Below are positions 26,283 through 35,698 of a stretch of DNA of 64,000 nucleotides, piece after piece. The notes beneath the pieces were generated by a model. It searched no databases. It was not told the DNA's origin and worked only from the letters and a program-made list of their open reading frames with translations. Made by a program: the position numbers and the translations under genes. Origin of the DNA: Ilyobacter_A sp963675185 (lineage in GTDB: Bacteria; Fusobacteriota; Fusobacteriia; Fusobacteriales; Fusobacteriaceae); the NCBI GenBank assembly GCA_963675185.2, contig CAXXOH010000001.1, forward strand, positions 248,001-312,000, read 5' to 3'. Position 1 is the stretch's first letter; every line of letters begins with the position of its first letter.

Positions 26283-27653
26283 GTGGAAAACGACAGAGTA
26301 AAAAAATTAAACAGCTATGCTGTCTTAATGGAGAAAAAATACATTCTATACTGGGTACACTCCAGCCAGAGGAGTAATTTTAATCCATCGCTAGATTACT
26401 CTATAGAGCTTGCCAACTCTCACAAAAAACCCATTTTGGCATTTTTCGGCCTTACGGAAACCTACCCCGAAGCCAACGAAAGACACTATAAGTTTATGCT
26501 AGAAGGGCTTAAGGAGCTCAAAAGTAACTTAGAAAAGAGAAACATACCATTTTTTATGATAAGAGGAAACCCTTGCGACATCTGCCAAAAACTTGCAGCT
26601 AACGCTTCAGCCGTTGTCGTGGACAAGGCTTACCTGCGGATAGAAAAAGAGTGGAACAATAAGTTGACTAACAGCTTAAACTGCGCCCTTTACGAGGTGG
26701 AAAACAACCTGGTAGTTCCAGTAGAGATAAGCTCTGATAAAGAGGAGTATTCGGCCGCCACACTGAGAAGGAAAATCACCCCACTTTTGAACCGCTATCT
26801 GGTAGATGTACAGTACAAAAAACTTGCAATCCCTTCAAATAACATCACTATAGAAGGCTTGGAGCTCCTCACTTTGGAAGACCCTTTCAAACTGGCAAAG
26901 CAGTTAAATATCGACCACTCTGTGCCATCAATAGATTGGATAAAGGGTGGCGAATCCGAAGCAAGAAAAATGCTGGAAAGTTTCATTCTAAAAAAGCTTG
27001 AAACATACTCTGAAAAAAGAAGCGACCCGGGTTTAGATTGGACTTCCCATATGAGCCCTTACCTACACTTTGGGCATATATCCCCAATAGAAATAGCCAT
27101 TTTCGTAATGGGTGCAAAAAATAAGGGCAACGAGAAAAGTATAGACGCATATTTAGAGGAGTTAATCGTGAGAAGGGAGTTAGCCTTCAACTTTGTATAC
27201 TACAATGAGAATTATGACCGATACCAAGGAATGACGAGCTCTTGGGCAATAGAAAGCTTGAAAAAACACAAACCAGACAAGCGGGAACACTTATATTCAC
27301 TAAATCAACTGGAAAACGCTCAAACTGAAGACGATTATTGGAATGCAGCCCAAATGGAACTCTTAAAAAACGGAAAGATGCACAGTTACATGAGGATGTA
27401 TTGGTGTAAAAAAATAATAGAGTGGTCGCCGTCACCAGAATCAGCCTATGATCGCTCTATATACCTAAACAACAAGTACTCCATTGACGGGAGGGACCCA
27501 AACTCGTTTGCTGGGGTGGCCTGGTGCTTTGGAAAGCACGACAGAGCATGGAAAGAAAGGGAGATCTTTGGGAAGCTAAGGTATATGGGCTATGAGGGTC
27601 TCAAGAAAAAATTCCACATGGCAGAATACGTTAAAAAACAATTAAAACATTAA
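26283..27653 (+). CDS. phr: Class II CPD photolyase
   Basis: A 456-residue flavoprotein that repairs cyclobutane pyrimidine dimers using blue light. Residues 15-150 form the N-terminal alpha/beta domain (YWVHSSQRSNFNPSLDYSIE), and the FAD domain carries class II signatures such as SHMSPYLHFGHISP, the M-R-M-Y-W-C-K-K-I-I-EW segment, and DGRDPNSFAGVAWCFGKHDRAW. Start is GTG behind AAAGGGGG; an ATG one base off opens a different short frame and is not the start. The downstream terminator has been hit by IS copy 3. Confidence 0.92.
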   Translation: MENDRVKKLNSYAVLMEKKYILYWVHSSQRSNFNPSLDYSIELANSHKKPILAFFGLTETYPEANERHYKFMLEGLKELKSNLEKRNIPFFMIRGNPCDICQKLAANASAVVVDKAYLRIEKEWNNKLTNSLNCALYEVENNLVVPVEISSDKEEYSAATLRRKITPLLNRYLVDVQYKKLAIPSNNITIEGLELLTLEDPFKLAKQLNIDHSVPSIDWIKGGESEARKMLESFILKKLETYSEKRSDPGLDWTSHMSPYLHFGHISPIEIAIFVMGAKNKGNEKSIDAYLEELIVRRELAFNFVYYNENYDRYQGMTSSWAIESLKKHKPDKREHLYSLNQLENAQTEDDYWNAAQMELLKNGKMHSYMRMYWCKKIIEWSPSPESAYDRSIYLNNKYSIDGRDPNSFAGVAWCFGKHDRAWKEREIFGKLRYMGYEGLKKKFHMAEYVKKQLKH

Positions 27654-27814
27654 AGCGTGTATTGAACAAACTTTAATCACTAATTAACTGCGGTTTAATT
27701 GTGATGTGTTATTTTATACCCGATACTTAATTATTAAGTCTCTTAAATATTCTCATAGCAGTTAAACTGTTAAATTTCTTCATGTGAAACTCCTAAAAAA
27801 GGCGGGCATTTGTC

Positions 27815-29359
27815 CATACCTATCAAGCTAAGAAATTTTAGGAACCTAACTATATATAGTTAGGTTCCTATTTTAATTTTAAAGCTAAATTTTCAAACTA
27901 CAAAAAACCACTTGCAAAAATGGCTAAAAAAGTTTATTCTATTATCAGTGGTGTTCTCGGTGATTATTTGCTGGGAACTTTTTTTATTTTAGAATCAATA
28001 ATTTTTTTTAATTTTGAAGTCAAGCGCATGAAACGCTTTTTAGATTTCAAAGTTTCCATGAAATCAGTCAAAACCCCCAACGAGCTTTTTATTACTCGCC
28101 TTATACTCATTTCTTTTGAGTATCCTCCATTGATACCCTTTGTAATCTCCATTAAAAGAAGCATTCTAATTAAAGTGGCATATATGTGAGTCTCTATTCT
28201 TTCTACTTTCAAGTCTTTTAGTTTATCTAGTTTAAAATCAGACTTAAAAATTTTAAACAGCAATTCAATTTGCCATCTCAATTTATATATTTCGATGATT
28301 TCAGAAGGATTGAATCCCCAAAAATTAGTAATATATCCAGTAATTTCAGCAGAACTTCTTGCGTGCTTTGCGCAGTGCTCATTCCTTCTTTCTCTTTCTT
28401 CTATCTTTTGTACTTTTTTATTAGAAGTCTCTTTGTCCAATTTAGTTAGGATTACCCTAAAAGGCCTCTTGTCGTCATGGCTTCCGACTAGAAATTCATA
28501 TTCTTGAGTCTCTCCTGCTTTTAGTTCTTTTCCCAACTCTCCAGCATTTGTTACCAAATACTTCGTCTTTTTTAGTAGTTTTCCCTTTGGTGAGTACTGA
28601 GGATTAGGGTTTAAAGCAAATAACCTTGTTCCGGCTTTCAAACGAGAAACAAAAGAGCTGTTTCTGCTTTCAATCTCATTGAAGTCATCAAATTTAAAGT
28701 ACCCTAAATCTTTTAAAACTAAGGAATCTGTAACTAATTTATCGTAGACATATTTAGAAAAATTTTGCTCATTTTTAGTTCCCGTAGATAAAACAGTGTT
28801 CTTAAAAGAATAATCTAATAATTCAAGGAGAAGATTTATTTTTAAAACAGCAGGATTAGATTTGTTTGCACCTTTATACTTATTTTTTAATTTATTTGGC
28901 AATTTTATTTCAGTAGAGTCCATTAAAAAGATATTGCTGAAGCCATAATTTTTAAAGGCTTTAGACTTATTGGATATTTGTGTTTTACAAAGAGATAAGA
29001 AAATATTTTTAAGAAATTCTACAGAAGCCTCGCTAAACCTCTGATCAAGCGCTTGAGGAGAAATATTAATATTCTGCTTTAATAGAAGTTCAGCGCTTAA
29101 TTCTTCCAAGGATGAAGTGCATAAATTATTGGAGCTGAAACAAGTTAAAGATATGAAGTTAAGAGGAGAGATTTTGCCGCTATTCCTAATTTTGAATTTA
29201 GAATACCTGGCAATTTGTTCAATATTTTTTTCCGAAAAGTAATTTAAAAATTTTGTTCTGATTTGTCTGTTTCCCAAAAGAAAAACCTCCTTCAAGTAGT
29301 CCTTGAAGAAGGTTTTAGCACAAATTCTATTAAATTCAAAGCTTAGCTTGATAGGTATG
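27815..29359 (-). mobile_element. IS4-family element, copy 3 (intact; flanks do not match)
   Basis: A 1545-bp copy in minus orientation with standard ends. The left flank ends ggcatttgtc and the right flank begins gggctatgcc, so there is no target duplication, unlike copies 4 and 5. Each flank is one half of a different terminator-like hairpin (left aaaaaaggcggg; right gcccactttttt). The perfect 30-nt terminator palindrome lies at its left end, facing phr. Confidence 0.92.
27964..29277 (-). CDS. IS4-family transposase (copy 3)
   Basis: An intact 437-residue transposase essentially identical to copy 1, with the DSTEIKLP Asp motif and the YREK-type signature. The start is TTG after AGGAGG as in the other copies. 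Together with copy 1 it can supply transposase in trans. Confidence 0.88.
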   Translation of the reverse strand: MGNRQIRTKFLNYFSEKNIEQIARYSKFKIRNSGKISPLNFISLTCFSSNNLCTSSLEELSAELLLKQNINISPQALDQRFSEASVEFLKNIFLSLCKTQISNKSKAFKNYGFSNIFLMDSTEIKLPNKLKNKYKGANKSNPAVLKINLLLELLDYSFKNTVLSTGTKNEQNFSKYVYDKLVTDSLVLKDLGYFKFDDFNEIESRNSSFVSRLKAGTRLFALNPNPQYSPKGKLLKKTKYLVTNAGELGKELKAGETQEYEFLVGSHDDKRPFRVILTKLDKETSNKKVQKIEERERRNEHCAKHARSSAEITGYITNFWGFNPSEIIEIYKLRWQIELLFKIFKSDFKLDKLKDLKVERIETHIYATLIRMLLLMEITKGINGGYSKEMSIRRVIKSSLGVLTDFMETLKSKKRFMRLTSKLKKIIDSKIKKVPSK

Positions 29360-29428
29360 GGGCTATGCCCACTTTTTTTATTTGAATACTATTCCCTTTA
29401 AATCTGCGATACTTCCAAGCTAATCAAG

Positions 29429-30079
29429 TTAAGCCTTATTAGAATTTTCTTTTTTTAGTATTTCTAAAAGCTCAAAAGGATTTTTCAAAAGATATTCCGG
29501 ATCAAATTTTTCCAGGATCTCCTTGCTGTTGTACCCCCAGGTAACCGCTATACATTTTAATCCTGCTTTTTTGCAAGATATTATATCCCGCGTCTCGTCT
29601 CCTATGTAAATACTCTCCCCTATATTTATGACCCCGGCTTTTTCGAGTTTTTTAAATTTCTTCTCCTTCCCCCACAAGGAGTTGATTGTGTGGATAAAGT
29701 CAAAATAATCTATCCCCTGTTTTTTGACAAACTCTTCTATGCTATCCTTAGAATTCGAACTAAGTATCCCCAACTTAATTCCATCATGCTTTCTTATAGC
29801 CGAAAGCACCTCCTTGATGTCGGGGTGGGACAATTTAAGCTGATCCACGTCCTTTCTCATGGCAGCCCTCACGCTATACAAAAGAAATGGGAGTTTCCAC
29901 TTTGGTATCCCGATCTTTTTCACTATCTCCGTAGACGGGAGGCTCTTTAAGTACTCCAGGTCCTCACTTTTAAAATGTTTGAACCCGTATCTCGAAGAGA
30001 GGCCATTTAATATTTTGGCTACCAGACTTGACCCGTCTGCCAGAGTGCCATCGAAATCTAAAATAATATATTTGACCAT
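29429..30079 (-). CDS. HAD-family phosphatase (phosphoglycolate phosphatase-like)
   Basis: A 216-residue cytosolic hydrolase. Motif I is DFDGTLADGS at residues 8-17, motif II ILSSNS near 108, the lysine region near 140, and motif IV YIGDETRDI near 160. A helical cap lies between motifs I and II, as in subfamily I enzymes such as Gph. Substrate is not determinable. Divergent from a strong promoter at 30129; its terminator side has been taken by IS copy 3. Confidence 0.87.
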   Translation of the reverse strand: MVKYIILDFDGTLADGSSLVAKILNGLSSRYGFKHFKSEDLEYLKSLPSTEIVKKIGIPKWKLPFLLYSVRAAMRKDVDQLKLSHPDIKEVLSAIRKHDGIKLGILSSNSKDSIEEFVKKQGIDYFDFIHTINSLWGKEKKFKKLEKAGVINIGESIYIGDETRDIISCKKAGLKCIAVTWGYNSKEILEKFDPEYLLKNPFELLEILKKENSNKA

Positions 30080-30128
30080 AACTTTGCCCCTTTTAGTTAA
30101 ATAATATAAAAAATATGTTTAGCCTGAG

Positions 30129-30157
30129 TTGACACAGCGAAAAATTTATACTATAAT
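30129..30157 (+). promoter_or_regulatory. Consensus promoter driving a short transcript
   Basis: TTGACA (30129-30134) and TATAAT (30152-30157) are both perfect with the ideal 17-nt spacing, the strongest promoter in the window. No gene starts on this strand before the terminator at 30243. Confidence 0.75.
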
Positions 30158-30163
30158 TATTCT

Positions 30164-30265
30164 TGTAAGGACTACTGTATGCTTTTTAGGGGGATTGAAA
30201 TAAATGTTATGGGGTATATAGCATACTGTACGTTTGAAAAAAGCCGGTATATACCGGCTTTTTTT
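30164..30265 (+). ncRNA. Candidate small RNA of about 100 nt
   Basis: The transcript would run from about 30164 to the terminator palindrome at 30243-30258 with its U-run. It contains an 11-bp stem (arms 30173-30183 and 30220-30230, one T-T mismatch) with a large loop rich in G (two gggg tracts), then the terminator hairpin. The only ORF (ATG 30179) has a weak site and runs into the terminator. Its 3' end faces the 3' end of clpB. No known RNA family is recognised. Confidence 0.5.
30237..30265. terminator. Bidirectional terminator of clpB and the candidate small RNA
   Basis: The palindrome gccggtatataccggc (30243-30258) is flanked by six A on one side and seven T on the other, so it works in both directions. 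It begins right after the clpB stop codon. Confidence 0.85.
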
Positions 30266-32834
30266 ATTTTACATTGTATACCAGCTCGTCTCCAATGGAT
30301 TCAACAGAAATCTTGTTGTTTTCACGTATCTCTCCGCTGAGTATCATTTTAGCAAGTTTAGTTTCAACCTCTCTTTGCAGGAACCTTCTGAGAGGCCTTG
30401 CCCCGTAGTGCACATCATAAGACATATCTATTATATTATCAATTGCTCCCTGAGTGAACTCTATGCTTATAAATCTGTCTTGGAGTTTTTTGTTTATTTC
30501 ACCCGCTATAAGCTCGACTATATTTCTGATGTTTTCTTTAGACAGAGCATTGAAAACTATCATTTCATCCACACGGTTTAAAAATTCTGGCTTGAAATTT
30601 CCCCTTAATATCTCTAAAACCGTCTTTCTGGTTTCCTCGCTGACTTCAGGATCCCTTAGTATATACTCACTTCCTATATTAGATGTCATTATTATAATAG
30701 TATTCTTAAAGTCCACCATTTTTCCTTTTCCATCTGTCAGCCTGCCATCATCTAGCAGCTGCAATAGGACGTTGTAGACGTCAGGGTGTGCTTTTTCTAT
30801 TTCGTCGAAAAGTAGTACAGAATAAGGCTTTCTCCTTACAGCTTCTGTAAGCTGTCCTCCCTCTTCGTATCCCACATAACCCGGAGGAGCCCCTATAAGA
30901 CGGGTAACTGAGAACTTGTCCATGTATTCACTCATGTCTATCCTCACAACGTTGTCTTCATCATCAAAAAGGTTGAACGCAAGAGATTTTGCCAAATAAG
31001 TTTTCCCTACACCGGTAGGGCCAAGGAATATAAAGGAGCCTATAGGACGTTTAGGGTCTTTCAATCCAGCCCTGGCCCTAAGTATGGTATCTGCCACAGC
31101 TTTTATGGCTTTTTCCTGCCCTATGACCCTCTCGTTCAATGAGTGTTCTAACCCCATTATCTTCTCTTTTTCACCCTCCATAAGTTTTGACACCGGCACT
31201 CCAGTCCACCTGGCTACTATATCTGCTATTTCGGCTTCGCCCAGCTCCTGCTTAAGAAGTTTTTTACCTGTTTCATTTTTCTCGAGCCTTTCCTCTTCAG
31301 CCTTTAACTGTTTTTCTAAAGCTGCCAACTTACCGTATTTTAGCTCCGCCATCTTATTGAGGTCATACTCTCTTTCGGCCTTTTGCAATTCCAAGTTTAC
31401 TTTCTCTATCTCCTCTTTTATATCTTTTATCTTGGATATTTCCGACTTCTCAAGTTCCCATTGTGCTGCAAATACATCCTTTTTGGAGTTTATCTCTGAA
31501 AGCTCTTTTTCCAGTGCATTCAGCCTCTCTAAAGACGCCTTGTCTTTTTCCTTTTTAAGCGCCTCCCTTTCTATTTCAAGCTGCATGGAACGCCTTGTAA
31601 GCTCATCTAATTCCATAGGCATGGAATCTATTTCTGTCCTTATCATGGCGGCCGCCTCGTCGATAAGGTCTATGGCCTTATCTGGCAGCTGCCTGTCACT
31701 TATATAACGGTCGCTTAGTATACTGGCCGAAACAATTGCGGCATCCGCTATCCTTATTCCGTGGAACACCTCGAATTTCTCTTTTAAGCCCCTGAGTATT
31801 GATATGGTATCTTCTACACTTGGTTCATCCACCAATATCGGCTGGAACCTCCTCTCCAAGGCAGCATCTTTCTCTATATATTTTCTGTATTCATCTATCG
31901 TGGTGGCTCCTATGACCCTTACTTCACCCCTTGCCAGCATGGGTTTTAGTATATTCCCGGCATCCATTGCCCCGTCAGTCCTACCAGCCCCAACTATTGT
32001 GTGTATCTCGTCTATAAAGAGCAGTATGTTCCCCTGTGATTCCTCTATCTCTTTAAGCACCGACTTTAGCCTTTCCTCAAACTCCCCTCTGAACTTAGCC
32101 CCTGCAATTAAAGCCCCCATATCCAGGGAAAAAATGGTCTTTCCCTTGAGACTTTCAGGCACATCGCCCTTCAGTATTCTCTGTGCGAGACCCTCTGCGA
32201 TGGCCGTCTTACCTACCCCAGGGTCTCCTATGAGTACAGGATTGTTCTTTGTCCTCCTACTTATTATCTGTATCGCCCTTCTTATTTCGCTGTCCCTTCC
32301 TATTATCGGGTCTAGCTTTCCATTCCTGGCTTCCTCCACTAGATCCCTTCCGTATTTTTCCAATACGTCATATGTAGCCTCAGGGTTTTGTGTAGTCACC
32401 CTTTGTTTACCCCTTGTCCCCTTAAGAACATTTTCAAACTGTTTTCTAGTTATACCCTGGTTCTTTAAAAACTTGCTCCTACCCAAAAGCGCCAAAAAAA
32501 GGTGCTCCACACTTATGTAGGAGTCCCCCATTTTTTTTGCGTCGTCCTCGGCCTCCACCAGGGCCCTGTGAGCCTCCGGATTCAAGCCAACTGTAGAAGG
32601 GGTCTCGGCTTCCACTTTGGGCATCCTGTCTAGCTGCAGCCTTACCTCGTCTATCATTCCTGGAACGTCATACCCCATCTTTTCAAGTATCTTGGGTATA
32701 AGGCCGTCCAGCTGACCTAAGAGTGCCAAAATCAAGTGCTCCGGTTTTATATCTGTATGCCTGTATCTTATGGCGAAATTTTGTGCTTCCGAAATTGCTT
32801 CAATACTCTTTTGAGTGAATTTTTCTTGGTTCAT
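30264..32834 (-). CDS. clpB: Protein disaggregase ClpB
   Basis: An 856-residue Hsp100 chaperone that pulls proteins out of aggregates with DnaK. Order of parts: N domain (1-145), first AAA+ with Walker A GDPGVGKTAIAEG and Walker B LLFIDEIHT, the M-domain coiled coil (about 400-520) that distinguishes ClpB from ClpA, second AAA+ with GPTGVGKTYLAKS and VLLFDEIEKAH, and the C-terminal D2-small domain. Length is standard. A perfect CIRCE operator sits at its start of transcription, so HrcA should repress it until heat shock. Confidence 0.97.
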   Translation of the reverse strand: MNQEKFTQKSIEAISEAQNFAIRYRHTDIKPEHLILALLGQLDGLIPKILEKMGYDVPGMIDEVRLQLDRMPKVEAETPSTVGLNPEAHRALVEAEDDAKKMGDSYISVEHLFLALLGRSKFLKNQGITRKQFENVLKGTRGKQRVTTQNPEATYDVLEKYGRDLVEEARNGKLDPIIGRDSEIRRAIQIISRRTKNNPVLIGDPGVGKTAIAEGLAQRILKGDVPESLKGKTIFSLDMGALIAGAKFRGEFEERLKSVLKEIEESQGNILLFIDEIHTIVGAGRTDGAMDAGNILKPMLARGEVRVIGATTIDEYRKYIEKDAALERRFQPILVDEPSVEDTISILRGLKEKFEVFHGIRIADAAIVSASILSDRYISDRQLPDKAIDLIDEAAAMIRTEIDSMPMELDELTRRSMQLEIEREALKKEKDKASLERLNALEKELSEINSKKDVFAAQWELEKSEISKIKDIKEEIEKVNLELQKAEREYDLNKMAELKYGKLAALEKQLKAEEERLEKNETGKKLLKQELGEAEIADIVARWTGVPVSKLMEGEKEKIMGLEHSLNERVIGQEKAIKAVADTILRARAGLKDPKRPIGSFIFLGPTGVGKTYLAKSLAFNLFDDEDNVVRIDMSEYMDKFSVTRLIGAPPGYVGYEEGGQLTEAVRRKPYSVLLFDEIEKAHPDVYNVLLQLLDDGRLTDGKGKMVDFKNTIIIMTSNIGSEYILRDPEVSEETRKTVLEILRGNFKPEFLNRVDEMIVFNALSKENIRNIVELIAGEINKKLQDRFISIEFTQGAIDNIIDMSYDVHYGARPLRRFLQREVETKLAKMILSGEIRENNKISVESIGDELVYNVK

Positions 32835-32860
32835 CTATATCACCTCTAAAAAGTTTTTTA

Positions 32861-32887
32861 TTAGCACTCATAACTGTAGAGTGCTAA
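32861..32887 (-). promoter_or_regulatory. CIRCE operator (HrcA binding site) of clpB
   Basis: TTAGCACTC and GAGTGCTAA, perfect arms with a 9-nt spacer, lie 27 nt before the clpB start codon and just downstream of the -10 box. Confidence 0.95.
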
Positions 32888-32894
32888 TAAATTA

Positions 32895-32923
32895 AATATA
32901 ACTCTTTTTGCCTCTGTTGTCAA
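32895..32923 (-). promoter_or_regulatory. clpB promoter
   Basis: On the minus strand TTGACA (32918-32923) and TATATT (32895-32900) are separated by 17 nt; CIRCE covers the start of transcription. Confidence 0.8.
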
Positions 32924-32931
32924 GTTTTTGA

Positions 32932-33744
32932 TTAATTTTTCAGATACTCCATAAGCACCCTGTTGAACCTGTCGGTTTCCTCTATAGTCGGGGCATGCCC
33001 GCTGCCCTCCATTATGGTGACCTTTACCCCTTGAACCTTAGATGTTATTTTCCTCACCTGCTCAGAACTAACCTCGCTGTCCTTACCCCCATGTATAAGA
33101 AATACTTCTACATCCAGTTTTGAGAGTTTTTCATAAATACCTGCATAGCTTTTTAAAGCATCTCCAGAAAGTAGTGAGTATAGGTTGCCCTTCAGCCCCT
33201 CAATATCTTGGAAAAAAAGTTTTTTATAGTGCTCTGATTCACAGCCTGTTAGTTCAAAAAAACTCTTTGCCCTTTTTTCAATTATTCCCATTATATAGTT
33301 GTCGAACACAAATTTCCCCAGCCAGGGGATTTGCAGGCTTTTCACCAAAATCTTGTATTTCAAAGGCAGACTAACAAAGGGGTTTACCAAGATAAGCTTT
33401 TTAACCTTTTCCGGGTACTTTAACGTAAAAGCGGCTGAGACAGCCCCTCCAAAAGAGTGTCCAACTAAAAAAACCGGCTCTCTGCCTGCCAAGCTATCCA
33501 GAATATCACTAAGCTGGCTGATGTACAGCTCCCTGTCATACCTGCCATATCCCTTTTGAGATCCGCCCTTCCCGTACATATCGTAGCGAAGTACTGAAAA
33601 CTCTTCCGAGAAAAAATCAAACTGCTTATCCCAAGCCCACATGGGGATGCTTAGTCCATGTACAAATACCACCAACCCTCCGCTGTTTTTTCTGCAAAAT
33701 TCATAACTTGTTTTCCCACCGCCAAGTTCTACTGCCTCTACCAT
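32932..33744 (-). CDS. Alpha/beta hydrolase
   Basis: A 270-residue alpha/beta-hydrolase-fold protein. The oxyanion region FVHGLSIPMWAWD is near residue 28, the nucleophile elbow GHSFGGAVSA near 95 (Ser), the acid in HGGKDSEVS near 215 and the catalytic His in EGSGHAPTIEE near 245. Substrate unknown; relatives act on esters or C-C bonds. It starts at ATG after GGGGGTG. Its end is close to the clpB promoter, so read-through into clpB is possible. Confidence 0.88.
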   Translation of the reverse strand: MVEAVELGGGKTSYEFCRKNSGGLVVFVHGLSIPMWAWDKQFDFFSEEFSVLRYDMYGKGGSQKGYGRYDRELYISQLSDILDSLAGREPVFLVGHSFGGAVSAAFTLKYPEKVKKLILVNPFVSLPLKYKILVKSLQIPWLGKFVFDNYIMGIIEKRAKSFFELTGCESEHYKKLFFQDIEGLKGNLYSLLSGDALKSYAGIYEKLSKLDVEVFLIHGGKDSEVSSEQVRKITSKVQGVKVTIMEGSGHAPTIEETDRFNRVLMEYLKN

Positions 33745-33818
33745 AAATACACCCCCAGTTTATCATTATATATATTTTCTTAACATTTAACTATATTCCT
33801 TCCAGTTGCAAGTAATAG

Positions 33819-33858
33819 AGGTTCTCTTTTTTATTATATATAATAAAAAAGAGAACCT
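33819..33858. terminator. 40-nt perfect palindrome, bidirectional terminator
   Basis: Two 20-nt arms (aggttctcttttttattata and its complement) meet without a spacer, followed by T-runs on both strands. It ends the coiled-coil gene on the minus strand and insulates the hydrolase gene. Confidence 0.75.
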
Positions 33859-33898
33859 TTTTTTACATAATAAGGTTCTCAACAACGGTTTAAAAATA

Positions 33899-34888
33899 TT
33901 ATTTAATTTTTCTTAACTGGTTATACTCATTGTATTTTTTGACGAATTTTTTTATCTGGTCATCATTGAAATCATCATTGTCTTTTAAGCTGTTAAAATC
34001 AAATCCTTCCAAATCCGACATATATTTTATTGATTTTTCATCCAGATATTTTACAAAACTCCTAAATCTAAAGAAAACTTTAGATGCAAGGTGCCCACTC
34101 ATCATATACTCCTGCAGGTCACTTGGAATATTCCCAGATTTATAGTCTTCATATACCGCCTTGGCGTTTTCCATCTTTACGTCACTTATCTCATTTTTCT
34201 CAGCAAAATCTTCAAAGTCTATGTCATTGAGCTCTTCCACATAAACTATTTTGCTGTTGATACAGGCCTTCTTGAAATCATCGTATTTTCTGGCCTCATA
34301 CAGGTCTTTTATCATAAGCATGTACCTTGCATTTGCAAAATCAAACGCAACGAATCCGGAAGAAGATTCCAGATACTTTATCCTGCTGGCTTTATCCGAA
34401 TTATCTTTTTTAAGTCTGGCATTCTCCTCTTTTAAAAACAAAAACTCCTCAGTTACCTTTTTAAGATTTCTTATAGTTTGTTCATCCACCCTATTTTTCT
34501 TGGCAGTTTCCAGCTCAATGCAGACCTTTTTCAGCCTATCCTCTAACCTCTTATTTTCATCCTTTTGACTATTGTAAAACTCCTTGAATTTATTCAGCTC
34601 ATCTTTAAAGGTCTCTTCATCATCTTCAGTAGGTGCGTCTTTTTTTAGAAGCATGTCGTTTTTTCTTCTGAGTATATCTATCTCATTTTTCTGGCTTTTC
34701 AGCTGAGACTCTAAACGGCTAAGCATTTTTTCATCTACAATGGTTTTACTCTTATATTTTTCTATATCGGTCTCTAAAATCTGGATTTTTTTATCTTTTT
34801 CCTGTAGCAGGGTCTCTAGTTCGTTGATTTCCTCCAAAAAAGGCGTCTCTTCAGAAGGGTTTTTAAAAATTTTTTTTAATATAGACAT
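33899..34888 (-). CDS. Coiled-coil protein of unknown function
   Basis: A 329-residue soluble protein. Residues 15-165 are a nearly continuous coiled coil (LETLLQEKDKKIQILETDIE and further heptads); residues 185-329 are a compact, mostly helical C-terminal region with aromatic residues (FVAFDFANARYMLMIKDLYE). No transmembrane segment or signal peptide. The start is the ATG of MSILKKIF with GGAGG 6 nt upstream; the frame extends ten codons further without a site. Not recognised; a structural or scaffold role is possible. Confidence 0.72.
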   Translation of the reverse strand: MSILKKIFKNPSEETPFLEEINELETLLQEKDKKIQILETDIEKYKSKTIVDEKMLSRLESQLKSQKNEIDILRRKNDMLLKKDAPTEDDEETFKDELNKFKEFYNSQKDENKRLEDRLKKVCIELETAKKNRVDEQTIRNLKKVTEEFLFLKEENARLKKDNSDKASRIKYLESSSGFVAFDFANARYMLMIKDLYEARKYDDFKKACINSKIVYVEELNDIDFEDFAEKNEISDVKMENAKAVYEDYKSGNIPSDLQEYMMSGHLASKVFFRFRSFVKYLDEKSIKYMSDLEGFDFNSLKDNDDFNDDQIKKFVKKYNEYNQLRKIK

Positions 34889-35035
34889 TCGATACCTCCA
34901 GATTACAAAGTATAACAATTATTAAAATTATAAGTCATTTTTTGAAAAACTTCAAGTTTTTCAAAACAATTAACAAAAATTAATTAATATAGTATAATCT
35001 ATATGTAGACAATTTTAAAGAGAGGGTGAGCTACA

Positions 35036-35539
35036 ATGCGCTTAAAATATCTAGTCATCTTTACTATACTTTTACTTTTTTCTGCCTGTACAGACCTAAG
35101 GGTTACGACTGGCGTCATTGCTAAAACAGATTTTTCAAGCCTAAAAAATGTAAAGGGAATATACTACAAACTGGGAACTCCATACACAGGGGATGCCATT
35201 TCGCACTACGACAGTGGAAAAGTGAAGGCCACCGGTTCCTTTTTAGGGGGTAAATTCCACGGTGATTTCATATCCTACTACGAAAACGGTTTGCTCAGGT
35301 CTAAAATGAAGTTTGTCAACAATAAGTTGCAGGGAAGGCTTGAAAAATACCATAGCAACGGGCGCTTAAAACTAAAAGAAAATTACGAGGACGGGCGTCT
35401 AGAAGGCAACAGTTACGAATACTACGAAAACGGGAAATTGAAGACAGAGATAACTTTCAAAAACGACCGTATTATCGGCGAAGTAGTCACTTACGATGAA
35501 CAGGGAAACGTCATAGAAAGGACCTACTACGGCGAATAA
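35036..35539 (+). CDS. Lipoprotein with MORN-variant repeats (YwqK-like)
   Basis: A 167-residue exported lipoprotein. Residues 1-18 are a lipoprotein signal peptide with lipobox LFSAC. The mature part is four to five copies of the MORN_2 repeat, each of the form Y-x-x-G-x-x-K-x-x-x-x-F/Y-x-x-G-x-x-x-G (for example YENGLLRSKMKFVNNKLQG). Such proteins are frequent in Fusobacteria, usually of unknown role; some are named antitoxin YwqK from a B. subtilis homologue, but no toxin is adjacent here. Starts at ATG after GAGAGGGTGAG. Confidence 0.8.
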   Translation: MRLKYLVIFTILLLFSACTDLRVTTGVIAKTDFSSLKNVKGIYYKLGTPYTGDAISHYDSGKVKATGSFLGGKFHGDFISYYENGLLRSKMKFVNNKLQGRLEKYHSNGRLKLKENYEDGRLEGNSYEYYENGKLKTEITFKNDRIIGEVVTYDEQGNVIERTYYGE

Positions 35540-35558
35540 AAAAAATGAAAAAAAGTTG

Positions 35559-35587
35559 TTGACAACAAAAAAGAATTATGATAATAT
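35559..35587 (+). promoter_or_regulatory. Promoter of the tRNA operon
   Basis: TTGACA (35559-35564) with TAATAT at 17-nt spacing (35582-35587) or GATAAT at 15 nt, about 25-30 nt before the first tRNA. Confidence 0.65.
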
Positions 35588-35617
35588 TACTCTTGTCCTA
35601 AGGGACATACAGAGAGT

Positions 35618-35693
<76 letters not shown>

Positions 35694-35698
35694 TTAAA

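Noticed and set aside
31084..32520. Long plus-strand frames (207 and 238 codons) opposite clpB
   Set aside because: They are serine- and leucine-rich antisense shadows of the conserved clpB reading frame, without start signals.
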